From the NCBI GenBank assembly GCA_019096155.1, contig JAHCVI010000003.1:1798001-1862000 (forward strand): a DNA stretch of 64,000 nucleotides, written 5' to 3'. The position numbers were made by a program, and so were the translations under genes. This document shows, one piece after another, positions 43,829-55,193 of this stretch (positions within the stretch are counted from its first letter, which is position 1; each line of letters opens with the position of its first letter). Below the pieces are notes generated by a model that had not been told where the DNA came from, did no database searches, and saw nothing but the letters and a program-made list of their open reading frames with translations. Source of the stretch: Staphylotrichum longicolle. Its lineage: Eukaryota > Ascomycota > Sordariomycetes > Sordariales > Chaetomiaceae.

Positions 43829-46014
43829 ATGACACAGGATGTGGTGGGCTATGATCCGCTACACCATGAAGCCAACCCAGGCATACCGCGGCCATCACGC
43901 CAGTTTGAACATGGGCAGGAGCATGTCCGGGCCCAGCAGATATTTCGCTTTTGGGTCTGGGAGATCCTCTCGCTCGTCTTCTGTCTTGGACTTGTGGCCG
44001 CCATTTTCGCTGTGCTGGCGTCCTTTGACGGCCGCCGAGTGCCCGACTGGGGCTTCTCAATCAACCTTGGCACTCTCGTGGCGCTATTAGCCACCATATT
44101 CCGGGCGTCGCTGGTAATGATCATCGCCTCGGTTATTTCGCAAGCCAAGTGGTCGTGGTTCTCTTCACCTGGGAGGCATGGCGCCCGCCCGCTTCGTCAT
44201 CTCGATGACTTCGACTCGGCCAGCCGCAGCGCTCTGGGAGCGATGTATCTGATCCCGACTGTCATCTTCCAGAGCCCTGCCACGTTCCTTGCAATCCTTA
44301 TCATCATCACATCCGCTGCGACGGGCCCGTTTGTTCAGCAGGCCGTCAAGGTCGTCGAATGTGCCCACGTCGTGCCGGACCTTGAGGCCTCTGTTTCCCA
44401 TCGCGCATTACGTTCCGGGATCCACGAGCTACTACCGTGTGGCACCCGGCATGTGGGAACTGGAGAACGACATGAAGGGGGCGCTCATTGCGGGACTCAG
44501 CAACCCTGCAGCCACAAAGTCGAGCATTGTCGCCACCTGTCCGACAGGCAACTGCACATTTCCAAGCCCAGGCGTATTAGAGACCACGACAGGATCGGGG
44601 CCAAAGAACATCAGTTACTCCAGCATGGGCGTGTGCAGCCGCTGCGCCGACGTCACCTCGCTGGTGACGGGACCGCATCCACGAAACGGCAGCCGATTTG
44701 GAGACCTGCGGCTCCCTACCGGCGCTGCTGTCAGTTTTGACGCCGGCTTTCCATACCTCAGCCTCAACCAGACCACCAATCTCTCCTGGGCGGGAGACCT
44801 TGTTCCCCGAGATATGAGCCGCGACATCTCGTGGGCTCTAGCCAGCTTCACCGTCTTGACAGCGGTGGAAGGTCCCTCGAGCACTGCAAACAGGAGGTGT
44901 AAAGACGACAGCAGTTCTTGTGCGTGTATTGCGTCAGCATGCGCCGTCTATCCATGTCTCCGCGTCTACTCGGCCTCGGTTGCCGGTGGAGTGTTGCTGG
45001 AAGAGCAAATCACATCGATGCCCGCGGTTCCTGACCTCTTCAATTATACCGGCAACGGCACAGCACCGAGCGGGCCCCTCTGGCCTCCCTTGCCGCCAGG
45101 CCCCTTCTCTGCCGTCCAGACGCCATGCCGGCTCCTGAGCGGCACCGTCTATACGGCAGAAAACATATCGTCGGCGCCGGATGCCGTGCGGATGGTCTAC
45201 TACGCGGCAGGGGGACGACGACCCGCCGGACCAGCCGCGCCGCGTCGAGAGAGCCGCCCCGATCGATTGTATCTACCGCATGGACGAAGTCTACGCTCAA
45301 GCCGTGGCACGCTTCCTCCGCTCCTTGCTCACGGGACGGTGCACTTATGATCCATCGGACCAGGCCGGCTTCTTGGATTGCGGCGACCGGTTTTCGCTTG
45401 ACGCCTTCTTTCACCACTGGACAGCGACAGCGGAGTCCATCGCCGAGACGGCCGAGGGCCTCGCGCTGGCGGCTACCAACAAGATGCGCCTCACGGGCAA
45501 GGCGCCGCGCGTCGACAATATACCGGACCCCGCCGTCAACATGGTCTACGACTCTGTCGCCGCCGACGTCTGGCAGACGAGTGTATGCACGTCCGTCGAC
45601 TGGAAATGGCTTCTCCTGCCTGCGTTGCTCGCGGCGCTGGGCGCCGTCGCGTTGGGCGTAGCCATCCTGCGGACGTGGAGGCAGAGTGGGAGAGCGGACG
45701 GCGTGCCGGTTTGGAAGTGGTCGGCGCTGCCGCTTTTGTTTTACGGCGATCGGTTTGCTCCGTCGGATGGATCAGACCGCCTCGTGGCTTTCGCGGCCGG
45801 GCGGCCGCTGATGAACATCCGGGATATGGACAGCTTGGCAGATAGCCTCCCTGTTCGGTTTCAAACAGACACGTTCAGTACCATGGAGAAGGCGAACGAG
45901 CAGGGTCTTCTAGGGGGTGGCTATACAGCAGAGACCGAGAGACGGCGAGATGACGAGGATGCGGATGTAGATTCGCTACTTATACGCGACGAGGACCGTC
46001 AGTCAACGACGTAG
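43829..46014 (+). pseudogene. DUF3176-like multi-pass membrane protein, two frame lesions
   Basis: The N-terminal frame from 43829 encodes RFWVWEILSLVFCLGLVAAIF, two further TM segments and GPFVQQAVK, typical of fungal DUF3176-type proteins. It breaks at TTTCCC (44394-44399), where a surplus C fits. The second frame gives the extracellular Cys-containing domain (TCPTGNCTFPSPG, MGVCSRCADVT, several N-glycosylation sites) until a GGGGG run at 45210-45214 (one surplus G). The third frame gives CIYRMDEVYAQAVARFL, the C-terminal TM (LLLPALLAALGAVALGVAIL) and a cytoplasmic tail ending at 46014. Both lesions lie in homopolymers and no introns fit. About 728 codons overall. Function of the family unknown; plasma membrane location likely. 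Confidence 0.72.
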
Positions 46015-46432
46015 GTCATGGGCCTCAAGGTCACGCAGGATATGTAGCTGGCTACCGTACCGAAGGGTTAGAGCTCGTGATAGATAGCGCTCAAGTGTAT
46101 CAGACCATGTTTCTAATGAAGCTCACTTTACTTACAGGTAACTTGTCAATGTCGTTGCGATCCACTGCATGTGGTGCCCCCGGCAATACCTGCCTTAGAT
46201 AGGGCCCTTCTTCTCCGTAGGAACTGCACGTCTTTCACGGGCCAGTTGGTCTGAGGTTGGCGGCGGTGGGCTTCTATTAAGCCGGCAGAGTCAGTGCCCG
46301 TGTCTCGCTTATGTCGCCTGCTCGCAAGCACTGGTCCAAGTCAACGAGCTTTATAGGAACACTGCCATTGCGGGGACTTGGAGAACGTTGCACCCTTAAA
46401 CATATATACTCTGACTGCTTTGACTATTGGAA
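46015..46432. other. convergent intergenic stretch
   Basis: About 420 bp, presumed 3' UTRs; no gene. Confidence 0.4.
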
Positions 46433-47059
46433 CTAAAAGAGATCCATCTCCACTATTTCTACTCCCGAGAGAGGAGAATCATCGTTTTCTCTGTACAGCC
46501 CGCCGATGGTCTTCGTCCTCCTGTCCACGTCAAAACCAGAAGACTCAGTATATATCATGCCTAGTGCAGTACGGACGATCTGTTCGGCCCGCGGCAGCGC
46601 GCGAAGCAAACATTGCACTGTAATGAGCCCAATCTGGTCAGGCATGTCGGCCCATGTCCCAACCTCCTTGCCGTCGAGATAGATATTGGCCCAGAACAAT
46701 GGAACATTCCCCCCGTAGTCGTTCGTGTTTACACGTCCAGTGTACCGCTTGAACTTGAGCTCCCGAAGCAGACCAATGTCGTGTTCCAGTTCAAAGACCG
46801 GGGACCACTCTCGTGTCTTGCACAGGAGGGCAGCTGTGAGAAGATAATCCACCCGGGTCATCTTCTTGTAGGCCTTGGCCAGGATCGGCTCAAAGGCCGG
46901 CAGGAAGAACTTGAGGTCCGTGAGCTTGGTCATACCCGTGTGTCCAGAGAGGAGACTGAGAATCGGCTGTCTTGGACCGAACCGCCAGATGGCATCAAAC
47001 GAAGCAAGGAGCTCCGTATATGGCCGATCCCCCCACCAGTTCTTGTAACCAGGCTCCTC
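46433..47059 (-). CDS. hypothetical protein, 5' exon unresolved
   Basis: An open frame on the minus strand runs from an acceptor at 47061-47060 (branch-like CTATAAC upstream) through EEPGYKNWWGDRPYTELLASF and DAIWRFGPRQPIL into MTKLTDLKFFLPAFEPIL (internal ATG at 46933) and stops at 46433. The region upstream of the internal ATG looks as protein-like as the rest, so the gene probably has an upstream exon. One candidate ATG is near 47145, but no clean donor was found. At least 208 codons are visible. Composition is globular (VNTNDYGGNVPLFWANIYLDG). No family recognised. Confidence 0.55.
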   Translation of the reverse strand, partial: EEPGYKNWWGDRPYTELLASFDAIWRFGPRQPILSLLSGHTGMTKLTDLKFFLPAFEPILAKAYKKMTRVDYLLTAALLCKTREWSPVFELEHDIGLLRELKFKRYTGRVNTNDYGGNVPLFWANIYLDGKEVGTWADMPDQIGLITVQCLLRALPRAEQIVRTALGMIYTESSGFDVDRRTKTIGGLYRENDDSPLSGVEIVEMDLF

Positions 47060-47779
47060 CTAAGGGCAGGTTATAGTCGGGGCAAGAAGAATTGTATATG
47101 CACAGGTGACGAAATCCTAGCCCCAACAATGCATCTCCAACGGGAATACATAGGAGGCGGTTTAAAGAAACTCAACGGGTATACACGAAAGTAGAATAGG
47201 CGACGCCTTCCGGCCCCCATCGCCGCCGCCGTTTATAGTCGTTACAGAGGCGGCGACGGACCGGGAATGCGAATGGGATTACGTCCGGCAAAACACCAGG
47301 TGAGCAAGTGCGCCGGGTGGCCAAGCAACCGCACGCAAGATTTTGCGAGACAGTTCGTTGCCCTGATGGACGGGTTGGTTCAAGTTACCTGGGCCGGAGT
47401 CCCGGACTGGCGCACTGTCGATCTTCCCCGCACTCCATCCCCCATGGGGCCCCTCACGACATGCCTCGGCACGCGTTGCCTGCCGCCCACTGCGCTTGGG
47501 CCCAGGACGGCGGGCGGGCATTCTATTTGCTGGACCAAGAACGACAAGACCAGCATCTCAACATGTCCTGTCTTCTTCAGGAATGGCGGCTCAGGGATGC
47601 ACCTGTATGTACCCCGCATTCGTGTCAAAGACTCCGTGATGGCCGTGTTGTCCAAGTATATAGGTACTTCAGCGTAAGATGAAGAGCGAGACTCTCTTTG
47701 AGACGCCAAACAATCGCCAATCACAAGCCCTCGCCCTCATCCATCTTCCTGTGTCCAGACAACCCACACCGCGTTCACC
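47060..47779. other. intergenic stretch
   Basis: About 720 bp between the starts of the orphan gene and the ligase. A TATA-like AGTATATAGG near 47655 is suitably placed for the ligase gene. The unresolved upstream exon of the orphan gene may lie between 47060 and 47180. Confidence 0.45.
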
Positions 47780-49653
47780 ATGACCACCATCTTTGAGAGG
47801 ACAAGTTCTGGCATCATCTACAAGCCCGCTAAAGACCGCGACTTCCCACAGCTCGATCTGCTCAGCTTTCTCTTTGGTCAGTGCTGAGAGTTACAGTACC
47901 TTCAACAGCTAAACGCCCAGAACTAACACAGACGCTAGACTCGGACGCCTCCCGGGCGAAAGACGACAGTGTTCTCCATGCCGATGCAGCAGACCCCAGC
48001 AGATCCATCAACAAAGCCCAACTGCGGTCGCTCGTCGAGCGGACCGCCCACACCTTCCGACACCAGTACGGCATCGGCCAGAACGGCCCCAACAAAGATG
48101 TCGTCCTAGCCATCTGCACCGGACACTACCTCCTACCCAACCTCTTCTACTCGACCGTCGCCGCAGACGGCATCTTCTCTGCTTCCAACCCGGGCTCAAC
48201 CCCGAAAGAGCTGGCCACTCAGCTCACCCAAGTATCGGTCAAACTCCTCTTCTGCACCGAGGACACCAAGCCCACGGCCCTGGCCGCAGCCAAGCTCGCC
48301 AATCTCCCCCTCTCCCGCGTCCTCTGCCTCAGCGCCACCTCCCCGACCTTCCAGCTCGTCTCCAGCGCCACCTCCCAGCCGATCCCCCTCTCCACCACGC
48401 CCCATCCCTGGACCCGCCTGACAGGCCCCTCCCCGGCCCTCCGCACCAACACAATCTGCATCCTCTTCTCCTCCGGCACCACCGGCCCGCCCAAGGCCTG
48501 CCGCCTCTCCCACGCCAACATGGTCTCGGCCGCGGCGCTCGTCCTCGACGCGAACCGCGAGCACTACACCTCCAACAACATCCCCGAGCCCGAGTACCGC
48601 ACCCTCGCCCACCTGCCCGCCGCCCACATCGCGGGCATCCAGGGCTACTTCGTCAACCCCTTCTACGTCGGCGGGACGGTGTACTGGATGCCGCGCTTCG
48701 ACTTCCCCGCCTTCCTCGGCTACGCCAAGCGGTACCAGGTGACCTTCTTCTTCTCGGTGCCGCCCGTGTTCCTGGCCATCGCCAAAAGCCCCGCGGTGGC
48801 GGACCACTTCGCGGCTGTCACGCAGGCCGTCTCGGGCGCCGCGCCCATGGGCCGCGAGCTGCAGGCCGCCGCGCAGAAGAAGCTGGGCGGGGGCAGGGCG
48901 CAGCTGAGCCAGACGTGGGGCTTGAGCGAGACGACCGGGTCGATGACCTTCTTTCCGCTCGGGGAGGGCCAGGACGAGACGGGCAGCGTGTCGAGCCTGG
49001 TGGGCGGGACGAGGGCGAGGATTGGGACGAGGAGGGAAGGGACGTGAGCCTGGGGAGGAAGGGGAGATTTGGGTCAAGGGCCCGATGGTGACGGAGGGGT
49101 ACTTTGGGAATGAGGAGGCGAATCGGGAGGCGTTTGCGGATGGGTGGTTTCGGACGGGGGACGTGGGTGGTGAAGGGGGGGTTGTTTATATCGTTGATCG
49201 GAAGAAGGTGGTGAACCGACCTGAAACAGGTGGTGGGTGTGAGATGACCGGTGCTAACGTTTCGTCAGGAACTCATCAAGTACAAGGGATTGCAGGTTGC
49301 GCCGGCCGAGCTCGAGGCGCTGTTGGTCAGCCACCCGCAGATCTTGGACGCAGCGTTATCGGCGTCGAGGCTGAGGATACCGAAGTACAAGGTAAAATTC
49401 ACCACCCGCCTCTAAAGGCATGGCACGATCACTCACAATTTTCTCTTTCCACCAGGGCGTACGTTGTTGCCGACCCGAAGCAAATCTCAGCCCAGCAAAT
49501 CGTGGACTGGGTCGCCGGCCAAGTGGGCAACCACAAGAGGCTCAGGGTGGTGTTGTGTTCCTGCCTGCCATTCCCAAGAGCCCGTCGGGCAAGATTCTAC
49601 GAAAAGACTTGCGGGCACTTGCCCAGAAACAAGCCGCTGGAAGCAAGCTGTGA
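47780..49653 (+). pseudogene. AMP-forming acyl/aryl-CoA ligase (4CL-like), multiple frame lesions
   Basis: Exon 1 is 47780-47876. Exon 2 starts at 47939 and is clean for about 1.08 kb, with P-loop SSGTTGPPKACRLSH, LAHLPAAHIAGIQGYF and QTWGLSETTGSMT. After that the family motifs jump frames. EGEIWVKGPMVTEGYFGN and DGWFRTGDV need bases missing near 49024 and 49052; ELIKYKGLQVAPAELEALL follows an intron (DRKK/ELIKYKG). Further single-base losses fit near 49354, 49388 and 49544 before the C-terminal PKSPSGKILRKDL (catalytic Lys) and the stop at 49653. ANL enzymes adenylate a carboxylate and load it on CoA. A peroxisomal-type C-terminal GSKL is present. Probably non-functional if the sequence is correct. 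Confidence 0.75.
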
Positions 49654-49888
49654 GGTGTACTTGGAGGGTCTGGTCAGCGTGGTCTTCGGACGGCTTGTAC
49701 ATAATCACCGATGCTGGCTCCCACGGCCCTGTGAGACATCATGTATTATTTTCAGAGGTTGCTAATCACAAAGTCGAGTTTTTCCGACAATCCCAGATGC
49801 TACATGCTGATGCGTGTGAACACCGGCCAGATGGCACCTGCCCACTCTTGCAATCTTATAAGCGCCAAGGGAACAGCTCTTTGTTTCG

Positions 49889-52119
49889 TCAAGCGGCAGT
49901 ACCATCATCGCTCCCTTTTCCACCATGCATACCCAACCTTCTCAACTCGACCATGGCGGTCTCCAACACAGCAAGCTTCTCTGTCGCCTGCACCCTTTCA
50001 GCTGTAGACTCGGGGCTCTCGGCCGCGATGCGCTCAACGGCATCATCGGTGAGTTCGCACACCACATCGGGGGTAAGAATGGAAGGAAGTTTCTGGAGCA
50101 AGCATCTCTCGACTGCGAGCGTGCTGACTGCATCGACGAGGGTCTTCAGAGCAACCTGTTTCATTGTCAGCAGACATGTACCGTGGGTTGAGAAAGGACA
50201 AATCTCGCCTTGTAGTAAGCCTCCATCGTATCAGTTGCCATGGAGCACGAGTACGTATCCATATCCGGCTCCGTGTGAGTCGCCAGATCGTCGAGAAGCG
50301 ATTGCATGTCAAACTTGTGATTGGCAACGCCAGAGGGAATCCTGTCAGAGTTGAAAAAGTTCTTGAGCCGCTGTTCCATCTGGCGCCGCCGTCGGTCAGA
50401 CTGTGCCTTCTGAACATTGTCGGTCAAGTAGTGATTGTAGGTGATGGGATGACCGGACATGTGTGGCTCCAAGATCTCATCCATCTTGCTCCTCAACTCC
50501 TTCTTGATGTTGTCCATGGTCGGATTCACAACAATGCGGAGCAGAGACTCGGTCGTCTCACTGTCAGCGACATGGCGGAGTATCGATTCAATCGTCCTTG
50601 AGCTTGAAACAAAAGCCCGTTCCAGAAGATTGCGCACCATGCCCGGCCAAGGCTTGCACTGCTGTGTGAAAAGCTCGGCAACAATGAGTGGGTTATACGT
50701 TCCGGGAAGCTCACGGCCTCGAGTTTCCATCATCAGCTCCTTGACTTCACTGATGTAGGCTGAGCGGGAAACTGCGGGAGGTTTGCCGAGGTCTTCGGTT
50801 CTGGGAGCAGGCCCGTCAATGATGGACCTTGCGTGGCCCTTTAATCTCATGTCCCGGGCAAAGTCTGCCAGTGTATTTTGCATGACAGCGCGGAGACGCC
50901 TTTCCTTCGCCCCTTTGAAGAAAACGTCCGTGTATACACCGTCGATTGTTGCCCTGGTCACCTCGGAGAACCGGGCGCTCACCTTGAGCAGGTACCGGCG
51001 CTGTTCTGCAAGGGTGGCTCTGGCCACCCCGAGCCGGTCCAGAGACAGTTTGCATTCGTTAATCCCGGCCGTCACGTCGCCAAGGACGCTGGGCAGTTGG
51101 AGGAGGATTTGGTCACGCAGGACGTGACTCAGGCGCATGCGGAGGGCGGCCACCCCCATCTGCGAGGGCTTGAGGCATTTCCAGACGCCCTTCGAGAAAA
51201 ACTCCCTTTCGGCCACGTCACGGGCAGGGGTGGGCGTATCGCGCTCTGCGAAAGTTCGGTTGCGCAGCACATGCCAGCCCAGGCGGAACTGGACGTCTTT
51301 GTTCTGCGCGAGCTCGATGTAGAACCGCTCGCTGTCAGACCCTTGGTCCAAGGTGTCGGGTTTGGTGATGAGACCCAGCGTGCGAATGCCGGTTGGATCC
51401 AGAGCTCTGGCGTGTCGAGTGACCTGCTGCAGCGCAAAGTCGCTCTTTGCCGAGACGACGGCAAGAATGATGGTGCGTGGATTTCTCATGTAGGACAGGA
51501 CAAGTGACTCGACGAGGGCAGCGTCTTGCTCGGACTGATCTTTGTTTCCGGCCAGAAAGAGACCTGGAAGGTCGACCATGGTGAGATGTGGCTGGGAGGG
51601 ACCTGAGACCTCGACGCGAAGGATGTCAGTGCTGAAGACCTTGTTGGTGCCATTCAGGCCCATCACGTTTTTGGCATCATCGACAACACGGCCAAGATCC
51701 AGGTTTTCGAGGGTGCCGGTGTATGTGCACGCCCTCAGTTTTGCCTTCTCTGCTTCGGACCGCTCAGAGCCCGGGCTGATGCTGGTATCAATGCCGGTTG
51801 TCGGGGTCCGTCGAAGAATGAGCTCGGTTGCAAATCGGGTGCAAAGGTTGTCCTTGGTCGGAAATGACATGCCCGAGATGGCTTCCAGGGCAGAACTCTT
51901 ACCAGAGGATTGGTCACCGCAGACGATAATCTGCGGGAGGTCGACATATCGGCTGAGCCCATGGGATCGCAGTCGGTCGACGACATCAAGTAAGTCGCGG
52001 TGGTCCTTGGAATGGAGAGGAGTCGGGCCCGTGATTGCGGCACCATTTTTGTTCCCATCTGTTGCGCCTGTCGCTACATGGTTTGCGGCGCCGCTCGGAG
52101 CGCCCTTGGTGAGCGTCAT
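49889..52119 (-). CDS. dynamin-superfamily GTPase (Mx/Vps1-like) with GED
   Basis: Two minus-strand exons, 52119-50200 and 50155-49889 (728 aa). The first exon ends with AYYKARF; a 45-nt intron with a weak donor (GTCCTT) but good branch (CTGAC) and acceptor (AACAG) leads to VALKTLVDAVSTLAVE, the GTPase effector domain. Motifs: G1 GDQSSGKSS at residues 68-76, G2 region LCTRFATEL, G3 VDLPGL, G4 TKPD. A middle/stalk domain follows; no PH or Pro-rich domain, as in Mx-like members. The 5' part (residues 1-35) is low-complexity. Expected to assemble on membranes and hydrolyse GTP. This class is expanded in filamentous fungi and mostly uncharacterised. Confidence 0.92.
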
Positions 52120-52773
52120 AATCGCGAGCTTGCGATTGTCGAGTTCGAGGTTGTTGGCAGGGTCGGGAAGTGACTAGAAAGAATGAAACAGGTTCATGAC
52201 TCTCTGGCCCCGAGTGAAAATGACTGGACGTTGTTGTTCTAATTTCTGACTTTCCAAGTTGTGGCAGGTTGCTGAGATTTTGGCAGCCAGCAGAATTTTG
52301 ATGAGAGATGGGGGATACAGGCAACAACAACCTGGAAGGGAACTTGCAGGTCTTTCCAGGTTCTTGTTTGGAAAGAGCAAAGTTCAAGCGGGACCGAGCA
52401 TCACAAAAGTCCTGCTGCCTTGAGGCAAGAGCGATAACCACACTTACTGATGTGACTGCAGTTCCAAGGTTGGTTTGCAAAACTCACTGCAGCGGGGCCG
52501 AAATTGTCGTCTTCTTTTTGCTCCATCTGACAACTTTCCTTTCTATGCTTTCTCTTCGTCAAGCCCTTTCCTTCAGGCCCCAACAAACAGTCTACAAAGG
52601 AAAGAACTTTGGCACTTGAAGTTTTTTTTTTCTTTTTCTTTTTTTACTTTCGCAGAGAGTTCTTATTGAGGGACGACAGGATTACATTAGTACATTACAC
52701 TAAGTCAAGAATCTCGCAGCCTGAAGCACCCCTACAACTGCCTTCAATGAACACATCGTCCAACAACTGACCT
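52120..52773. other. intergenic stretch with polypyrimidine tract
   Basis: About 650 bp between the dynamin-like start and the bicupin 3' end. A T-rich run (about 52620-52650) marks the middle. No gene. Confidence 0.45.
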
Positions 52774-54132
52774 CTACTTAATCAGCACGCGCTTCTCCTT
52801 CTGCAACTTCTCAGCGACTTCAATCGGAATCTGCAGCGTCTGGGCGACGAGATCAGCCGGCGTCAGTGCGAGCCACTGGGTCAGCGGGATATCAGCCACG
52901 CGGTCCGACTTGTAGATCTCGATCCACACCAGGTCCTCCGTCTCTGACGTGTTTTCGATGTAATGACCGGAGTTGTCAGGGAAGGCGGCCGTGTCGCCGG
53001 CGCTGAAGTCGAAAGTGCGCGCGAGGGCATTGCCGATGAAGACGGTGGCGCGGGCCTGACCCTTGTGGAAGTACAGCCACTCCTCGGCGTTGGGGTGCCA
53101 GTGCAACTCGCGGAGGCCACCGGGCTTGAGCGTGACGAAAGTCGCGGCGAGCGTCTTGCTGGCGGGGAAGTTGGTCGAATCAATCTTGTAGAATGTGCCG
53201 CCGTTGCCGGGCACAGGCTCGGGCTTGTGCTGGAGGGTGCGATACACAAAGGATGCGTCACCCTTGAGCTCACCAGCCGGTCCCGCGGTCACGTTCTTGG
53301 TGCTGACAGTGCCGTTGAAGATGTTAGGATTGGGCTTAGGCACCTTGTCGAAGATCGCGGGGTCAAGGCCAAAGTTCTTGGCCACGACATCACGCGGGGT
53401 GTGTGCAATCCAGTCGTCGACGTTGAAGGTGGTTCTTTGCCAGGTCAGTGATCATGGTCTGGGGCTCCGTGGGGCGGAAAGCTTACCCGACTTTGTCAAA
53501 ATCAGCGTCGTCAAAGACCAGGAGGAACTCGTTCTCATCCCCAAGACCCTGAACAGTGTGCGCCACGCCTTTGGGAAAGTACCAGATGTCTCCGTAGTTG
53601 AGCTTCTCAACCTGGTATCTTCCGAACTCGTCGACTGCCGAGATCAAGACAGACCCAGCGTACACAAACCCCCACTCGGCGACCCGGTGCCAATGGAGTT
53701 CACGGATGGCGCCCTTTTGGAGATGCTGTTGGGCAGCTGAGATGTCGTGGCTCTGGGGAAGATCTTGGATGACCTGCTCACGGAGCCACCCACCCTTGAA
53801 GAGCCTTGTCTTGGAGTCCGAGAAGCGCCACTTGAAGTTGGGCACAATGCCATTGTCCGTGGACTGCTGTCCAAGGTTGTCAGGGTTGGCGATGTCAATC
53901 TGATGGTTCGTGCCGCCTACATTAATTAGCTTCTGTTTCTGATTGACTGAGACAGTGGCTCAAGAGTCCAGAGAAGTGGAAGATGCATACCAAGAAGAGG
54001 AGCTCCCTTGCCATTCCCATCGATGGGCTGCCCCTTTGTAAACTGAGGACCGGTGTCGGTGGTGGCTCGCACCGTAGCACCGAGCACGGCCTGGGCCGCA
54101 GCCAACACCGAGAGCTGCAGGGAGAATTTCAT
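52774..54132 (-). CDS. secreted bicupin, oxalate decarboxylase-like
   Basis: Three minus-strand exons: 54132-53991, 53916-53487 and 53434-52774 (410 aa), GT-AG, phases consistent. Signal peptide MKFSLQLSVLAAAQAVLG, then two cupin domains. Domain 1 has ELHWHRVAEWGFVYAG and domain 2 ELHWHPNAEEWLYFHKG, each with the His-x-His...Glu metal-ligand pattern, plus WYFPKGVAHTVQG and FPDNSGHYIENT for the fourth ligands. This is the layout of fungal oxalate decarboxylases (Mn-dependent, oxalate to formate and CO2). A lid-loop signature separating decarboxylase from oxidase could not be assigned. Extracellular or cell-wall location expected; oxalate detoxification or pH control is the likely role. Confidence 0.92.
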
Positions 54133-55193
54133 GTTGAAGAACCTGGTCTAAACGAGGGACGCACTCTCAGCACCGTGGGGTCGCACACGACTGGGTAGTG
54201 CCAGGAACCATCGGGGCGCCCATTTATACACCACTGGACGACTGGGAAGAGCGCAATGCGACCTGATCATGGACCCCCACGACCCCGCTGCCCTCCATGT
54301 TGCCTAAGATGGGCAATATGCAGCACATAATTTGACCACGCGAGACTCTTGATTCTGACCAACAACCCCAATTTGGATCATGCATGCAGATTGGGCACGC
54401 TCACCGGCCCGCAACAGCAATATGGGAGGTCGATCAGGATTGCCGGTACCTGGGGTAAGATGTCGTCATCGTGGGGTTGCAGACAAGGCAAGGCAATCGG
54501 TTGGAGTTGGGGACGGGAGAAGGGACATCCGGCGATTTGGTGTCTGTGATGCCTTCGGCGTGTTGAGAAATGCGCCATGGCGGCATTTTGAGGCTGGTTG
54601 GCGAGTCTCGGCGTCGCGGAATGGTCAGTGACGGCGGAATTGAGATCGGCTCTAAAAAGCTTGTCTGAGCTTAGCCTTTCAACGCCTCGTTCATACGCCA
54701 CTACGACTCGCGATGGTGTCAATGTCACTGTTCCGAGATGGGAAGTTTTTGCTTGCTGAAAGGCAGTCTGCGGCGAATCAAATGCAATCCCTTCATCAGC
54801 TCGGCCGAGCTCGGCCGAGCTGAGCAAATCATGTAGATCTGCCGCGTCGATTTCCATGGCAGCCAGGGGTGCATGCCGTGATGCAGACAGACCTGCCTGC
54901 AGATCGGAAAGTCTGACCTGGGAATCGGGATGACAATGAATGGACATGGCCGCGAGGATGCGATCAGATGTTGACGGATCTCTGCATCGGACTCCATGCA
55001 GTGAAGCAGCCACCCGACTTCTCGCACCAAGTTACCCCCCCAAGAGACACAAGGAGGATAAAGGATCCCAAGCAAGGCCCTGGCGACCCAAGCTCGCATC
55101 TCATGCGTGACATCGTGAGAATCAATACCGAGCTTCATGAACTTTGTCTACCTAACCATGACAAACAAAAAACACAGTTTCTCCAGGACCCGT
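54133..55193. other. gene-free intergenic region with long palindrome
   Basis: About 1.06 kb upstream of the bicupin. Contains a 28-bp perfect palindrome (listed separately). A 211-codon minus-strand open frame (54378-55013) has no motifs and crosses the palindrome; judged noncoding. Confidence 0.5.
54796..54823. repeat. 28-bp perfect palindrome built from two AGCTCGGCCG units
   Basis: The 28 bases read identically on both strands (outer arms TCAG/CTGA). The core is two head-to-tail copies of AGCTCGGCCG followed by AGCT, each containing TCGGCCGA. It could extrude as a hairpin or present paired CGG/CCG half-sites. It lies about 660 bp upstream of the bicupin ATG. Confidence 0.85.

Noticed and set aside
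54378..55013. 211-codon open frame upstream of the bicupin
   Set aside because: No motifs; it runs through the 28-bp palindrome and competes with other open frames.
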